Shown piece by piece: positions 39,301 to 54,108 of a DNA stretch of 64,000 nt; within the stretch, counting starts at the first letter, position 1; each line of letters starts with the position of its first letter. The notes under the pieces are model-generated. The model saw only the letters and a list, made by a program, of their open reading frames with translations. It was not told where the DNA came from and made no database searches. Position numbers and translations under genes: made by a program. The DNA lies in assembly GCA_024362935.1 (NCBI GenBank), contig JANCRA010000010.1, positions 6,626,501 to 6,690,500 of the forward strand, written 5' to 3'. Source of the stretch: Setophaga petechia (Eukaryota > Chordata > Aves > Passeriformes > Parulidae).

Positions 39301-42300
39301 ACCCCAAAGCTTCTGCAGATGTGAGGAACATGTCTGTCTGTGCTTCTTCAGCTGGGGAGGGAGAGGAGGAGGTAAAAGAACACCTGCACATGGACACACA
39401 AAGGCAAAATCCAAACAGCTGGTTATGACAATAACACATTATAAAGCTTGGTAATAAATTTTTTTCCTGAATATAATGGGATCCTCCATCTACCTGCCAG
39501 AACCAGGCTGTTGACACCACTTTGGGCAAGGCAGCAAGACAAGTTTTGTACTTCCTGGCTCTGTCCTGCCCAGCTGAGGTCAGTGGGAGCTCTGCAGCCA
39601 CTTGCAGTGAAAGCAGAAATTTCAGCATTAGGAAAGTCCAAGTCTTCTACAGGCTTCCAATAAACCTCAGTGTTGCTCCCAGCTCACAATCCCAGAGTGT
39701 TTTAGCAACATTTACCACTTTACTCAATATTGTGTTTGGGACCAGCAGTTTGAACAGAGATGCAACAGATGGAGGCACTTTCCTGGCTCAGCTCACTGCA
39801 ATCTGGTCAGCATGGCCTGGCAAGGAACAAGCCCTCCTTGGCTCATGCAGCCCTGGAGAAGGGTTCCCAGTACTGGCAGAAGAGCCTTTTGTGACCTGGC
39901 CATTGGGAACAGGTCTGCCATCCAAACCCCATGGCAGCAGGAAGACTGATTTTCAGTTACTGCAGTTGGTGACTGGTGAAAGCTGGACAAGTACTGAGGG
40001 AGGAAGGGTAGCACACTCTACAAGTGAGCAGTTTTCAAGGCACCTTTGCCTACTGATAACACCAGAAAGGTCCTTTCCTATTGAGAACAGCTCCTGTGGA
40101 TCACTGGTACAAGCCCATTACCTAGAGGAGAGAGCCTAGCAGCAAATACCCATAGACAAAAAATTCATAAATATCCAGCAGCAGGATTAATTCAATAATC
40201 TAAACTATGGAACAGAAACTTTATAATTTGCTTTGTAACCCTGGTTACTGGGTGCAGACCATCTCAACCTTGTGGCATCATGCTGGGGGATGCACCTGAG
40301 CACATGCACCCCTCCCTGAGCAAGGGAACTTGGGCAAGCCCAGAGAAACCTCAGTATGCAGCCATGGGATCTCCCAGCCAGGTGATCCATGGAAATGCTA
40401 TTTGTCACTGACTGTCAGAGTCCTTTCACCTTCAGCACCCTGATTCTTTTAAGCTCAAGTATTTCCACCTTCAGGGCAATGCAAAGCCTTCATGTAACAT
40501 TGCAGGGAGAGTGGGGACAACACCACCTTTCCAACCTCTGCTATGCAAACAGTTTACACACTGGAGCACAGGATTTATTCATACCCATCCCAGCATGAAT
40601 ACTGCCTGACCTCAAGCAATCCATCCTTCAGACTGCAGCAGAATGAGCTGGTTCAATGACCTACTGGGGTAGCAGTTGCCCCTTGATGGTTACAGAAACA
40701 GAAAGTCCTGTCTGATCCATGCCCCAGAGCTGATCTGAAACCCCCATGCTTGCCTGAGAGAAGACAAGAGGATTACAGGCTCAAGCCATCTGTGTTGGGG
40801 TCCTCACTCCTCATACATGCCCCATGGTGCAGAGAAACATGTCATGAGATATGACACTGTCTTCCTCCTGCCGAGCTGAATCTGTCTCCTTGGAGGCAAC
40901 AACTCACAGTGACATGTCACAACCACATGAAGATGCAAAACTACCAATACTGTAACGATCCATAAGTCTCAAAATAAAGCTGGAAGCAATAAAGATCAGT
41001 GGAAAAAAAAGGAGTCTCTCAGACTGTGGAGAAGGTAACAGCACAGTAAATAAACCTTGGGAAGGTAGGAATACTGGGGAAAAGCTTTTAAAATGACCCA
41101 CAACAGAAAAAAAAGAGGAAGAAAAAATCACCAAGGTCTGACAGAGATCCTCATCTTTCCTGAGTTTAGCTTTTGTGTCATGTTAACTCAGCTCCTTGTC
41201 AAAACAAGTTCTGTTTTGCTGCTGTCAGCACAGTGGGCTTAACGTAGCTTAAGAAAAACATCTCACATTATTCTTCATACTTCATATATCATCTCCAACA
41301 AGCCAGAGAGCAGAAAACAAGCTGCTAATGTGCAGCTGATTACTGGTGATCATGTAAGCAGGCAGGCCCTGCGATGGAAGAACAGCGCCAGACTTTGCTG
41401 AGCTCTGGTTTGAGCTCTGCCCAGAGTAACAACACAGGGGGAGCCTTTGGCTCAGGGAAACACCCAGACTGTCAGCCACAGACACACAATGCAGCATTTT
41501 CAGCACCAACAACTGCACCAGACAGCACCAGTCTGACAAGTCCCCCTTACGTGGTACCATTGTTAAAGAGCAACAAGGTTGTTGACCATACAAGATTTTC
41601 ACATGTACAGACTACTGGCAACAATTTGAAAGAAAGTCAGAGGAGTTGGGATGGAATAGACACTGAGAAAGTAGTGCTATTAAAAATGTCAAAGCAAAAC
41701 CTGCCATTTGGTCTTTTCCTCTTTCAAACAGTTTGGCTGCTAATCTGTTAGAAGCAGCAAGTCACTTCATTCTTCAGAGTTATCTTACATTGGCCAAATC
41801 CATTTCTCTGGATGGTATCTGTCTCAGCACATACAGTAATTTAATACAGCTTCTGGCTGCAGTCACAGAATGTTAACTAGTTACTTATTTTTGTTTAATT
41901 GCAGAAAACCAGAACATTCTGCTAACAGCATGTTGATAAAAACTTGGGGGATGCATCCCTGAAATAATGCAGGTCAATTTTCTAAGGCATCAGCAGGAGA
42001 ATCCCAGGAGACATGAAGATGATTCCTGATACCAAAGTATTCCTGCCACTGTTTCACTGTGCACTGTTTTCTTTTTGCATATTCACCCTGTAAAAATATC
42101 TCATCATCATTCTCCCCTGGTACTCAAGAGGGATCTTGTACTGCTCTCAGCAGTCAGCATTATAGTCTCCATACTCTCTGCTGAGATTTGATGGTTCATT
42201 TCCTCTGCCCAGACTAACTTCAGCTTGTCAATATTGCCCTGCAGTTCTGTAAAAAAAGTACATGCAAAATATACTTATTTGTACTTAGAGCAGATAGTTC

Positions 42301-44394
42301 ATCTTGAAATTTCCTTACACAGCAAGCCAGTGGTGATAAAACAGGCTTAAACTACAGATTATTATTAAACATTTCTTCCTTTTCAAAGCTTCCATACTAA
42401 ATTCTAGGACTTTGCTGGCAACATGCTGAAAGTGGTCTCATTCTGCTCCTTGTGAAGGACCTGAGTGTAGCAGCAATGTTTATTTCTCACCACTTTTCAC
42501 CAGGCTGGGAGCTTAGCATGAAAAATTAAAAAATATAGGATCTGGGGTGTGGCACAGAAGGGGAGTTCTGTATTTTCAAGTCCAGTCTGTACTACTGCTG
42601 GCACTCCTGCCCTGTAATTTATCAGCAATGCCCTAGACAATGAGTGTTTTCTCTCCCCTGCTCCTATGGGAAAGATGCTTCACAGCCTCACTCTGATGGT
42701 TGGAAGCATTTTTGTTCTTTGCAGCCTCCATTTGTTGAGGACTAGACTGTACATTCTAATGCTCACATTTCCCTTCAGCTTAAATGAGGCAGCCCTTCCC
42801 CAGCCTTCTCCTAGGATGCATTAGTAGACAGCTTTCACAGACCTGTCAGACTTTTTTTATTGCTAGCTACATTGAGTCAAATTTTTAGCATTCTCTTACC
42901 AGACTGGGTCTCTCTTAGCCAATCATCTCAGCTGTCCTCATTTCTCAAACCAAATTCAGAATGTGAGATTGGGTAGTGGAACAGGGCTCAAACATGAACT
43001 TTAATCCTGTTGGATCCACCCTCTAGCCCCTCATTCCTATCTCTATGCAGAAATTCAGAACCACCTGAGGTTCAAGACAAAACCCCCTTTTCCCAGATGT
43101 TACAGATACCATCAAGAACTCTTCCCTTTCCCCACAGAAGAAAAAATTCACTTTAAGCTATACCATGCTGGTGTTCCAGGTACTGTGTGGTGACAAATAG
43201 CAAGGAAGGCAGAATAGCCAAGCTGGCCTCACCACTGCCAGCAATGGGGTGGGTCTCATTAAGACATACAAACTCTGAGCAGCCAGCTCAGGACAGCACT
43301 GATCTGCCTGAACAGGCAGCACAGCAGACTCTGTTGTCAGGGTACCCTCATTAAACCCCTTGTCACTTCACCAGACAGAGGGGATGTGAGCTCCCTGTCC
43401 TTCACACATGCTTGCTTCACCTCCTCTTTCACCCAGGCATTCATCAGGCCACAGAGTGGAGAAGCTATTTCTTACAGGATTCAGCACATACACCTCACCT
43501 TCCTGTTGCAGATTTTTTCACCTTCTGTCACATCACTGAGAAAATTTGGCAATGAAATTGTTAAATGCATCATGCTAAACACTGTCAACCTGTAAAACCC
43601 CACTGGGCAGCTGCTGTACACACTTATCTCCATGCAGCCAGGCTCCGCCATCTTGCTGGTTTAAAAGAAATGTTAATTTTCCCATGTAGAATATAGAATG
43701 GATTCAATTTCTATTCCTGCCCCTTTCTTCTCACTCATTCTATCACTGCTTTTCTTCCCCCTTTCCTTTGTAGCCACATGCCTACAGCAAGAGCAGCATC
43801 CTGGCAGACCCCTGAGGCCAACCAGTCCAAAGCTTTCCCGAAGCCACAAAAAGTTTCACTAGCTTACACTGGAGTGGGACATGGAGTCAGGACTCTTGCT
43901 GCTGGTTGTGGCCCATCCCTGTCCCTTAAAACAAGCTGCCTCAGTGCTAAAGCCTGACTCACAGGGAGCTGACCCAGCCTCACTGCTGCACTCCAGATTA
44001 CAAACAGAGAGGGATCCTGAGCAGCCAGCAGGCACAGACACGAGTGGGCACCTCACTCTGGCAGCCCTGTGCTCCAAGGCACTTTGTTGGCAGTAACACC
44101 GTGGAGTCAGTGCTCCATTTCCTGCCTACCAGCAAAGCTGGTACCAGACAGCAACAGAGCAATGCTTGTGTCATCTTGCTGTAGCACAACATCCTGGCAA
44201 TTCAGAATGCTACACCAAACAGCAAAGACGTTTTGCAATTAAGAGCTGGATGACAGGAAGCAGAAAGTTCGCACCTGCCACTGAGCCTTTCAGGCCAAAC
44301 TGAAATAACCCACTTGGATTTAATCTCTTCTTCCTAAAGACAAAGCCTCGACTCATATGTTTCCATTCTGTTAATGACAGACAGATGATCTTGT

Positions 44395-44530
44395 CAGAAA
44401 GCCAAAGTCTTAAGCACTAAATTCCCGATTCCTGTTCCTAATTCTGTCACACATTGTCTGAGTCAAGTCATCCCACTGCTGTTCCTCAGCTTCCCCCCCA
44501 GGAAGAGGGGAGGGTTATACTTCACTGGGC
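44395..44530 (+). mobile_element. MIR-like SINE remnant
   Basis: A MIR-type order is visible: an 'attctgtcac' block, 'gagtcaagtcat', 'ctgttcctcagcttccccc' and a purine-rich segment. It is old, with approximate ends. Confidence 0.45.
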
Positions 44531-47500
44531 TCAAATGAGCTCCAGTCATGCACTCTGGAATCCATCATTCCTACCACAAAGCAATTTGTTTTTGTTTCTT
44601 AACAGTGGAAGGAAGGTATTGTTATTTAGACACATGCACACAGAGCAACCCCATCTGAGTAGTTGATCGTACTGAAGGAGGCAGGGAAGAGCACAGGTAC
44701 CACGAAAAGAAAACAGCAATGTTCTGGATGTCTTCATCCAGATCAGAAATACAGCATCATCTCACCCAGGCTTCAACTCCCTTCTCTTTCCCTGTCTGAA
44801 CTTCTGAACTGAAGTCTACACTCAAAATTGCGCTGGTCTACATTTAGGGTCTTTCATTTCCATCATTTCAGTCTTTTCCTCCTCTCCTGAATGTCCCTGC
44901 AGAGCTGTTCCAAGCACATGTACTATACATTTTTTGCCTTTATTCAGGCTATATTGAACATAAATATCAAGCTGGTCAGGACAGAAAACCAATAATGTGT
45001 CCAGTTCTTCTAAATGTAGCCTAAAAGGACAGTCTTAGCAAGGCCTGTGCTGCTAAAGAGAGACTTGAGTTTTCATGCTAACTAGGGATGTATGGGTGCA
45101 CGAATTAACAACCACTTAGAGATAAAGGAGGAAAGCAAGTGATGATAATAAGCCATCACATGGAATAAACTGCCTTTCACTGAGCATTACCACCTCTTCA
45201 GGGAAGTCAGACTAAAATTTTGAATTTCAATTTAGTGAGGTGAAAGAGATTGTGCAGTTTGTAAAAAGAATTGTATGTATGTATTCTACAAGGAATAAAG
45301 GGATGCTGTTTCTGCAAGGAGTGGGGAAAGGAGGGAAGTGATATTTTTAAAAGCCTTAATGCATAGAAAAGCAGGATGGATAATGGAGAGTTCTTTGTGT
45401 CCCAAAGCCCTAAGAGTACCCATGTTCTTGTTCATCTCAGGCACTATAAAATACTCACATGCAGGGGAATAATTTTGTCCCTACTTTTATTATTTTTTTA
45501 ATTGCACAGGTACCATCTCCCATCTACCTGCAAGCAGCTCCCTCCCCTCCCCTGGTCACAGAGGAAACTGTCCCCAGCCACACTCTGCTACCAGTGAAAC
45601 CAAGGAGCTTTCAGAGCTGAGAATTTCAGCAACATCCTCCATGGCCTAAGAAACAGAAACCCTGTGCAATCCTAACCCAATCTCTTGCTACAGCAAGTGT
45701 TTTTTGACAGATGTATGTGGAATAGCTCACTGCCTGCGCTGGAGAATGAATCTTGTTTATTTTAGTTTTCCTGCAAGCAAAACTGAGAGCTGCTAAACAA
45801 GCAAAAATAAGAACCACTTCTCTTACAGACAGTGCTGGTGTCCAGGAACTGGACAGTCGCAGTCATCTGTGTCCAGTGTTTCCTGATGAGTTCTTACCTG
45901 ATCCAGTAGGACAATGGAGGCAAACTCTTCATTTTCCTATGTCAAACATATTTTTTAAAGCACAGTTTTGTGCTTCTGCCAGCTCGAATCTGTGTTTCTA
46001 TCAATGCTGGCAGCAGTACCAATTGCTCACTATCACTGCTCTTGAGGGCTTTTTAGATCCTGACTGCTTTCAAATTACGCTAGATATAAAATAATGCCCA
46101 CCTGCACACTAAACATTTATTGCCAAAACTGTACCTCTCAGTGAGCAGGGCTCTCACAGGCAATGGCCAGCAAGGCTGGTCTCCTCTTAGCTCTGCCACT
46201 GTCCCTGTGCCATCCTTCTCCCTCCCAGCTTCGCCCAACACATCTATTTGAAGGGAGTTTGCATTTTGGTTGGACACACTCAATGCTTCCACACTGTAAG
46301 GAGAAATGGTTTTACTTCTGTCAACTGCTCTACAACGACTTGCTGCCACGCTACAGAAATTCCAACAATCCTGAAGTCATTTTACTGCCTCTCACAGACT
46401 TCAGTTCATTGCCTTAATGGGAAGGCAGCACTGTTTGGGGTATCCACAACAGCAGATGATAGTGGGATGCATCTGAGTTCTGTAACACGCTTGTTAGACC
46501 TTGTGTTCCCTTTCCAGGAGCAGGACAATCTAATGAGTTGTATTTCTATTCCAGATTTGGAGTCTAGCTACATTTTTCAGAAAAAAGCCACACCATGAGA
46601 CCTGGGACTTCCACCACCAGCTGGCCCTTTGTCCACCAGGGAGCACTTGCAGGACAAAGTCTCAGGAGAGTTTATTGTTGCCATTTCTGCTGTGAAAGCA
46701 AACAGTCACCAAGGCCTTCTGGCAGCTCCACCCAAATACAGGTGGAACTTCAGACCTTTCATTGCAGGCTACAAGACTGCCTAAGCTCTCCACAAGCTTT
46801 AGCATAGTGAAAACAAGGATGTCTGTGCCAGTTGGGAAGGGAGATGTAGAACAAAGGGCAAGTTAAATCACAGCTGTAACACAGAAAGCCCTGCAGAACT
46901 GTAATTCCACATGGTAGTCTCTGGAGTTTGAGTGGTCCCTACACTTGACCCAGAAGGCACTGGGGGACAGGATGAAACAGGCAGGTACATAACATTTCTT
47001 ACAGGAATAAAGATGCCCATTGCCACCACCACAACACTTTACCAATCAGCAATATCAGACAGAAACGAATGCCAGGAATTCCTGGCCGACATTCCTGCTC
47101 TTGCTGCAGAAATCCACTGGTAAAGAACACAAATCCAAGGCACCCTCCTGGTGCAGAGATGGCACTGGAATGGGCACAGGTTGTTTTGAGGATGGGAAGC
47201 CAACATGTCTGCATATCCACCTCCTGCACTTGAGTGCTGAGGTCTGACAGGCCCAGACAAATACCTGCACACGCACTTTCAAAGTCTCTTTAAAACTCAA
47301 GCATTCGTGCAGCTGTGATCAAGTCACTTTAATTCAACCAGGGGAGAAGCATGGCATGGCCATGTGATTGCAAACAGTGAAGTTTCCTTGGCTTGACAAA
47401 TTACTGTGTCCACTGGGCTGTGGCAGCACCCCCTTTTAATTCAACTCCAATACAGAACAAGGCATTTTGGTTTCAATCACTGGGAAGGCAGTAGCTTTTC

Positions 47501-50500
47501 ATGTGGGTGGTTTAAACAAAGGCACTGCTCTGCTCAGTGAGGGTAACAGTGCCCACTGCCCATGCCAGACCATGCCCACATACAATTATACAGTCTTGGA
47601 GTGTAAATAATCTGTCTAGACCATAGAAAAGTACCATCTACATAGGAAGCTGGTTTTTTTTCTGAGTGCAGCACTGTTGCAAACACTTAGTCCTGAATCT
47701 GTTTCAAACAATTCAGCTGCCAGGGTTTATCTGAATGTTACCACGATCCCTCCTTGTCTAAGACCTGGCTGCAGAGAAGGGGCCTGTAACCCACTCAGTA
47801 GCAGAAAATGCTTCAGACAATCCAGCTGATCCTGTTGGATGTCCAAGTGTCAGCATCAGAGCCAAGCCATGGAGCTCTACAGGACATTGGGACTTTGGCT
47901 TGCTCTAGGCTGTTGCAAAAACCACCAACTGGAACAGTTTTACCCACTTGAAAGAGAGAAAATCCTCCATTTATCTCAGTGGTCAAGGCAAGTGCTTGGG
48001 AGCACTGCCAAATAATACATATCAGCCCAGCTGAAGGTTTTATAACTCAGCTGTGTAAGTTCACATCACAGAGAACACCCTGATACAGCAAGCAGCCTGT
48101 CTGGGAGTACTCAACTTGCTCTTACACTATTTCATTTTTATTAGTTATTAGACACAAGTAACAGTTTTGAAATGAGCTGACTTGTGAACTGAACAGATCT
48201 GCTCATGTATACAACCCAGCAAGGAGAGGATCAGTCAATATTCCTGTAACCAAACTGGGGCAGCTTGCCAGTGCCTGGCTATCCAGTGCCAGTAGGTTTG
48301 GTTGGCAAAAGGAGGAGAATATCAACACACTTCGAGGTCTGAAGAGGGAGAAACTGAAATGTGAGGAGTTAAGTGTCTGCCTCACCTTCCCCTGTAAGCA
48401 GAGCCACACACATAAGTTGCCAGCCTGGCTGGCAAGTTTTAAAAACATCATTGCAGAGGGAAGAGGTGGGGGTGACTTACACGTCATTAAAGCAGCAGCT
48501 GACCAGGAGAGCTGAGGGCAGGATGGCTGTGGAGCCTCTATTTTGCCCTATACAACACAAGTGGCTGCTGCCAAAGCAGGGACAGACTATACAGGGCAGT
48601 GACTTCTGCTGGGAATAAGCATGGAGAGGGAAGGCCTTTCCCAGCAGCTCTTATAATTATTGTCTCAATTTTTTATTTTTGGACTTCTTGCAGCTGATCT
48701 CTATCACTTGGCTGAGTCTCATCAGCTGCCTCAGTGCCCTTAGCTCAGCGTTTTTCTTACACCACCAATTGCAGGAATTACCCTGCATCACTCTTCTTGG
48801 GACTGCAAAATGCAGTTTTATCTGCACTGCCAACTAATCTTGAACCAAACTGGCAAAAAAGCTGTGTGTGCTGCCCAGACTCCTCAGTTCCAGGGAACAA
48901 AGACAATCTGATTTAACTCTGTTCCCTCTCACCTCAAGCTAATGCCCAGTGAGAGTAACAGAACACTAATTACACATGATGGCTGAGCAAGTTAAATAAT
49001 ACCAGCACAGTTGCAGCTGTGGCAGTCCCTGCTTCCTCATCTTGCTTATTAAAAGGTGCTAACATGACTGCAGCCTCTCCAGTGGCTCCAGATAGCTGAA
49101 TCACTGCAGTTAGGACATGGCTGAGCCAGAAGGGATGGGGTGGGAATGCCTTTATTCCCACATCCTACTAGTGTTATGTAGCTGGGAGTGAGCTACCTAC
49201 ACCCAGCTGTGCAGATATGGATCTACAGCCTCTTCAGCACCCTGCTAAACTCATTGAAAAGTTACAGAAAAATTACAATTACAGTTCAAAATTAGCAGTA
49301 ATATACCAAGCACAGCAGTTGGCAGTTTTTTCTTCTACTAGAACTGCTTCCAGAACAGGCTGAAATGAAGAACACACATGTAGGTCAGTGCTTGCCTAAC
49401 AAGGCCAAGATCTCACCTGGGAACTTCAAGAGCTAAAGCAAAACCACCAACCCATTACCTTGGCCTTAGCCTATGCTATTGACCCTGCACCTTCCCTGAC
49501 ATCACTTCACAACTTAAAAAAAGTAATAAGGGGATTAAAAATCTATCTCTGAACCTCTAAATCCCACAGGCCTAGTCCTCCCAGAAATCCAAGGCACTTG
49601 CTCAGGAACACATCACCAACAATGGCCACAGTGAGAGAGCAAAGGGCCCTGCCCACGGTATCAGGCTCACTTTATAACCCAGCACTGCCCCCGCAGGAAC
49701 CAATTGCTGCAGCAGGGAGGCTGGAGGCAGCAGATAAGCTTTAGCTGGGTGATAGGGATCAGCTGCCCAGTTATCAAGGGAGTACAAAAATCAAATAGAT
49801 TTTGATTTAGTAGTTACAGCTTTTCATATATTCTGGGGAAAGAAAAGAGAAGGACCAGGGAGGGGGAAGGGGAGTTAGAAGTCTTTTTCCAGGGTGTTAT
49901 GATGTCAGATCTTTTTAGCAATGAATTTCTAGGTTAAGCAGTTACTGAGACATGTGGCTGCAGAGAACTGCAGTTGGCGCAGGCGTTTGTAGGAGGAAAC
50001 TGAAAGCGGTGGAAGAAAGCAGAGGATTGCACATCTGAGGGCTGCAAACCCTGCCTGAAGGAAGCAAGGCAGTGCAGCAGAGTCATTCCCAGCAGGCACA
50101 GAAACAAAGAACAGCAGCACTGCACCCTCAGAGAGCCACTTCCCAGTGCTACAATTCATCTGGCCCATCTGGAGTAGGAAGTTCACTCAGTCCTTCTCTC
50201 AGGTGTGACCCAAGCTTGGGGCTGCAATGCCAACTACAACATCCCCCGGTCCGTGCCAAGTGTCCCACCCCACAACTCTGTGATGGGGGTAGATCATCAC
50301 CAGTGGATTAGACCAACAAACATTAGCTGTGTTGCTGTTTTAAGTCCAAAGGAAAGCAGATGTAGGTAGGTAACACACTGGACTTCAGTGCTGGCAATAG
50401 AACAGGCAATGAGCCAGGCAGAGCTCAATGGACAAAGTAGCAGAAGCAAAGATGAACCTTTGATTGCATAAAATTTGACCCAGTAAAGCTTGGCATTCAG

Positions 50501-53500
50501 GTACAATTCTGCTGTCACAGACATGGCTATGACAAGGGCTACATTTGTAAATCTCCATCAGTTCACCAAATATTAGCACTTCTGGCATAAGCTTCTAGTC
50601 AGAAGTTTTGGAAGCCGCAGCCATTTCAGAGAAATCTTTCACACAGCATATAAAAAGTATTCTTTAACACATAATGGCTTGCAATTTGGCTTACAACCAA
50701 AAACTACAGGAATTTAATTCAGAATTTTCCCTGACATCACAGGACCAAGTGCCTAGAGAAAGCCAGACCTCTGGATCCATTCTTGTGGCACTTTGAAAGT
50801 GCCAGCAGGGCACTGTAACTTCTGCTCTCAGCCCCCAGAGCCTGCTCAGCACTTGGGAACAGCATCCAGCCCCTCTGGGCAGTGCCAAGCACCAATGGCA
50901 CAAGGACCTGACTGAACCCAGACAGGCACAAACAGGGAGACAGTGTTCCCACCACACTGCAAGTGAGGCTCACTGAGGGACCTGAGCCACTCTGTAACTC
51001 AGGGAGCTCCACACTGCATTCGTGCTTCTGTAAGCTGCTTCCCAGCTCCATCTCCATCCCTGTTAATTACAGTCACAGCAGGAGAGTTTCTGGCATTTCA
51101 AAGAATGGCCCTTGTTATTAAGCAGGAAAACAGGCAGAAATGGCAGGCAGCACTACACATGGAAACTGTAAGAGATGCTCTCTTCTTCCTGCATGGCACA
51201 GATCATTTGTTTCCCTTGGTTAAAGCAGGAGGAAAGGTGGAAAAACTGCTCTAATTGGCAGGGATCTCCCAGCCTCCAGCCAGTCTGCTGGGAGAGGCTG
51301 ATGGGGCTGGGATGTACTGGCAGAACTAAATCCCAGCCCCACAGTGTCAGGTATCTTAGCTCAGACACTCCTGGCAGGGAACTATGCAGGACCACTGACT
51401 GCAAGTAGTTTGGATTGAGCCTTGCCCACCTTCTTCCAAGAGGGCCTGCCACAGGGCAGAAGGGCTGGGTCTGGCAAGAGCTCCACATTATTGTAGTTAT
51501 TCTGCATCTAGTTGCTTCTGTGGGCACCTCTAGTTCAATTTCAGATATATCTGCTATTGAAGCAAACCTTAACTCTGGTGTTGGCTGGGATCTTACATAA
51601 ATTTGGCTTTTGAAATAATTGGTCCTCCCTCAATCAGCTGAACGAGACCATCACATCCTTCTGCAGATAAATCTGCTCTTTTCAGTCAGGACCTGCTTCC
51701 TGGCAACCTTGCTGGACTCAGATTTTAAACACTCCCTATAGAACAAAACGGGTTATTTAAAAGGGGGAAAAGATGTAAAAAGCACAGCTCGCTCTCTCCA
51801 GCTGATTGTCTTTGGAAACAGGACTGGAGGCTGCTGTCCCAGAAGACTGAGCTGCCCTTATCTCAGGCACTCTGTTAAAAGACTTGGAATCACTTATTAA
51901 TTTAGTGAAAGCCCCTTAATTTTGATCTTTTGTCTGCATTAATTGATTTGCTATCAATAACCTGCATTGATTAGACCTCCAGACCTGGCAGCTGCTGAAG
52001 ATGAAGAGACAGAGACTCTCTTTCAGAGCAGGAGTTCAAAGCCTGAAATGATTAAAAAAGACAGCACCAAAACGGCTGATAACAAAAAGGTGTCATTCTT
52101 TTTCCATTCAAGTATGAAACTCTGTGCAGTTAACCCTTCTGTACCTAAAAACCCTTTCAGGTATAAGATATTTGTATAACCTAGAGCTAGCTATTAGATT
52201 TACTCCATTTTGTCATTTTAATTAAAATATTATGGATGCTCTCAAACACCTGACAGAATGAGAACCAAGGGAAAATTTTATCTGCTTCAGCCACAAAGAG
52301 AGCTCAGGGAAAGCAACCTGACCCAGAGATTGGCTCAGGTGGTGCTCTCGGATCCCTTCCAGCAGACAGCATTGTGAAGAGTGGTTCACAAAGTCAGATT
52401 TAATTTGCAGCAGATCCAAACCAAATGCAACAGTGAAATTTAACAGTCATCAGTTAAAATTCTGACAATAAAGTTTTGAAAGCTGAGAACAGCTTGCTAG
52501 TCCAAGATGCCAGGAAGCCATTAACAAACCAGCTCCCTGTCAGAGTCTGTGCTGGAACACAGCCCTGGGCTGCTCCTAACTCAGTGCCCTCTGCATGAGC
52601 TACAGCAGGGGCAGGAGGTCTGAATGCTCACACACATTGTTCCTCCACCAAGAAAACCAAAGGTACTGGCCAGGGAGAGCTCTCAGGCTGCCTAAGAGAG
52701 GCTGTTTTGGGACAGACACTAGGTACACAATGGGAACACCTGAGCTACCCTGTATGCATCTAGGGGGGAAAAAATAAATAAAATCACAGCCAGGGCACAC
52801 ATCCAAGGATCCATGGTCTCAGGTGTCTTTGTCTGCTTCAGATTCCAAATCTCCAGCAATAACTTGCTAAACAGCACAAGAACAGCTATTCACTTTAGCC
52901 CAGCATCTGAATAAATCCAGGTGGCCGCTGTCCACCAAAGACACTTCACTGTTGTGTGAGACATCCAACTACCTCAAGAGCAAGGCAGCATAGCAAATTC
53001 TTTTTTCATCCAAGCTGTGTCAAGAGCTCTGGCCACCCCCCAGCTGTGACAGTACAAACCTTAACAGCACACCTTCCTACACCTGCAGATTTCCCTGTCA
53101 GCACGCACTTCACTAGGAAAAAATACTGTAATTCTCTTACAGCTTGTTTGGTGGCAGCACAGAGCCTGGCTCGGGTACAGCACAAAGTGACAGTTCCTGC
53201 CCTGCAGAATGAGCTTATCAGCTGCTGGTCCCCAAGAACCTGGCTGGACCACTGCCCCAGCATCCCACCCAAATGTAGCAGAGTTCTAACTCACGGCTCA
53301 AACACACCCGTGTGACAGCTTACACAGCAGCACAGCCAGCTCACATCACAGCATCTCTGCACTGGGAAACTGACACAAACACAGACTGTATTGAGCTTCT
53401 GCATTTCCACTCTGAAAACAGCACACAGCCACCAGGACTCGAAACCCCTTCCCTTGCATCTCTGCCAACTCTTCCTTATGTGAATGTTTTTAATATCCCT

Positions 53501-53967
53501 CTTCTTTAATATGCCTCCTCTCTTTCTCCCTCCCCTCCCTGCATACATTACACGTGGGTGTTAAATGCCCCTGCAGCTGCAGTCACTCCACACAAGCTGC
53601 TGTCCTGCTCTCCTTGGGGATCTCACATTTACTGAGTATGTCCTGCACATGACCAGAAATCCCAGAAAACTGGACCACACTCTTAAGTTCTAGCTATACA
53701 AAATTTCTAGGAGAACAAGGAATGTGTTGGCACCCATGCTCTGGTCTCACACTATAAGGAGGGGTGAGTTCCTGACTCCTCAGGCTCACAAACAGCTCTG
53801 GATATGCCCAAGCACTGCCACACCTGTGTCTGCTGGGAAGGAACCATCCTACACATCACAGGACAAACAGCCCACAGAAATTAAAGATCCTGTATTTTCT
53901 AAAAGTCCTCTCCTTTTGTATGGAAAGACTATGTCAGCCTTTGTCCTCCACAGATTAAATGTGAATA

Positions 53968-54108
53968 ATGACTGGGACAGTTGAGCACTGGAATAGATTG
54001 CCTTGGGAAGTTGTAGAGTCTCCATCATCTGAATTTTTTTGAACAGGCTAAACAGTCATCTGTCAAAAATTATCTAAGTGTTAAAAACCCTGCCTTGGGG
54101 AACAGAGG
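53968..54108 (+). mobile_element. CR1 LINE fragment (sense)
   Basis: The run 'tgagcactggaatagattgcc', 'ttgggaagttgtagagtctcc', 'atcatctgaa', 'ggctaaacagtcatctgtc' and 'ccctgcctt' matches the sense 3' part of CR1 ('gagcactggaacaggttgcccagagaag...'). Confidence 0.75.

Larger units (their letters stand above)
34641..53960. other. Noncoding stretch, right part
   Basis: No coding exon, RNA gene or strong promoter was recognised in these 19 kb. MIR-like remnants occur near 36.2 and 44.4 kb. AT-rich blocks dense in homeobox-type motifs occur at about 34.64-34.94, 38.54-38.71 and 51.87-51.98 kb. The longest open frame in the window (205 codons, 39522-40139, plus) lies here, but it has no recognisable domain and is within chance expectation. 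Confidence 0.5.

Noticed and set aside
39522..40139. 205-codon plus-strand open frame, the longest in the window
   Set aside because: One frame of this length is within chance expectation for 64 kb at this base composition. It has no recognisable domain, signal peptide, repeat or splice context.
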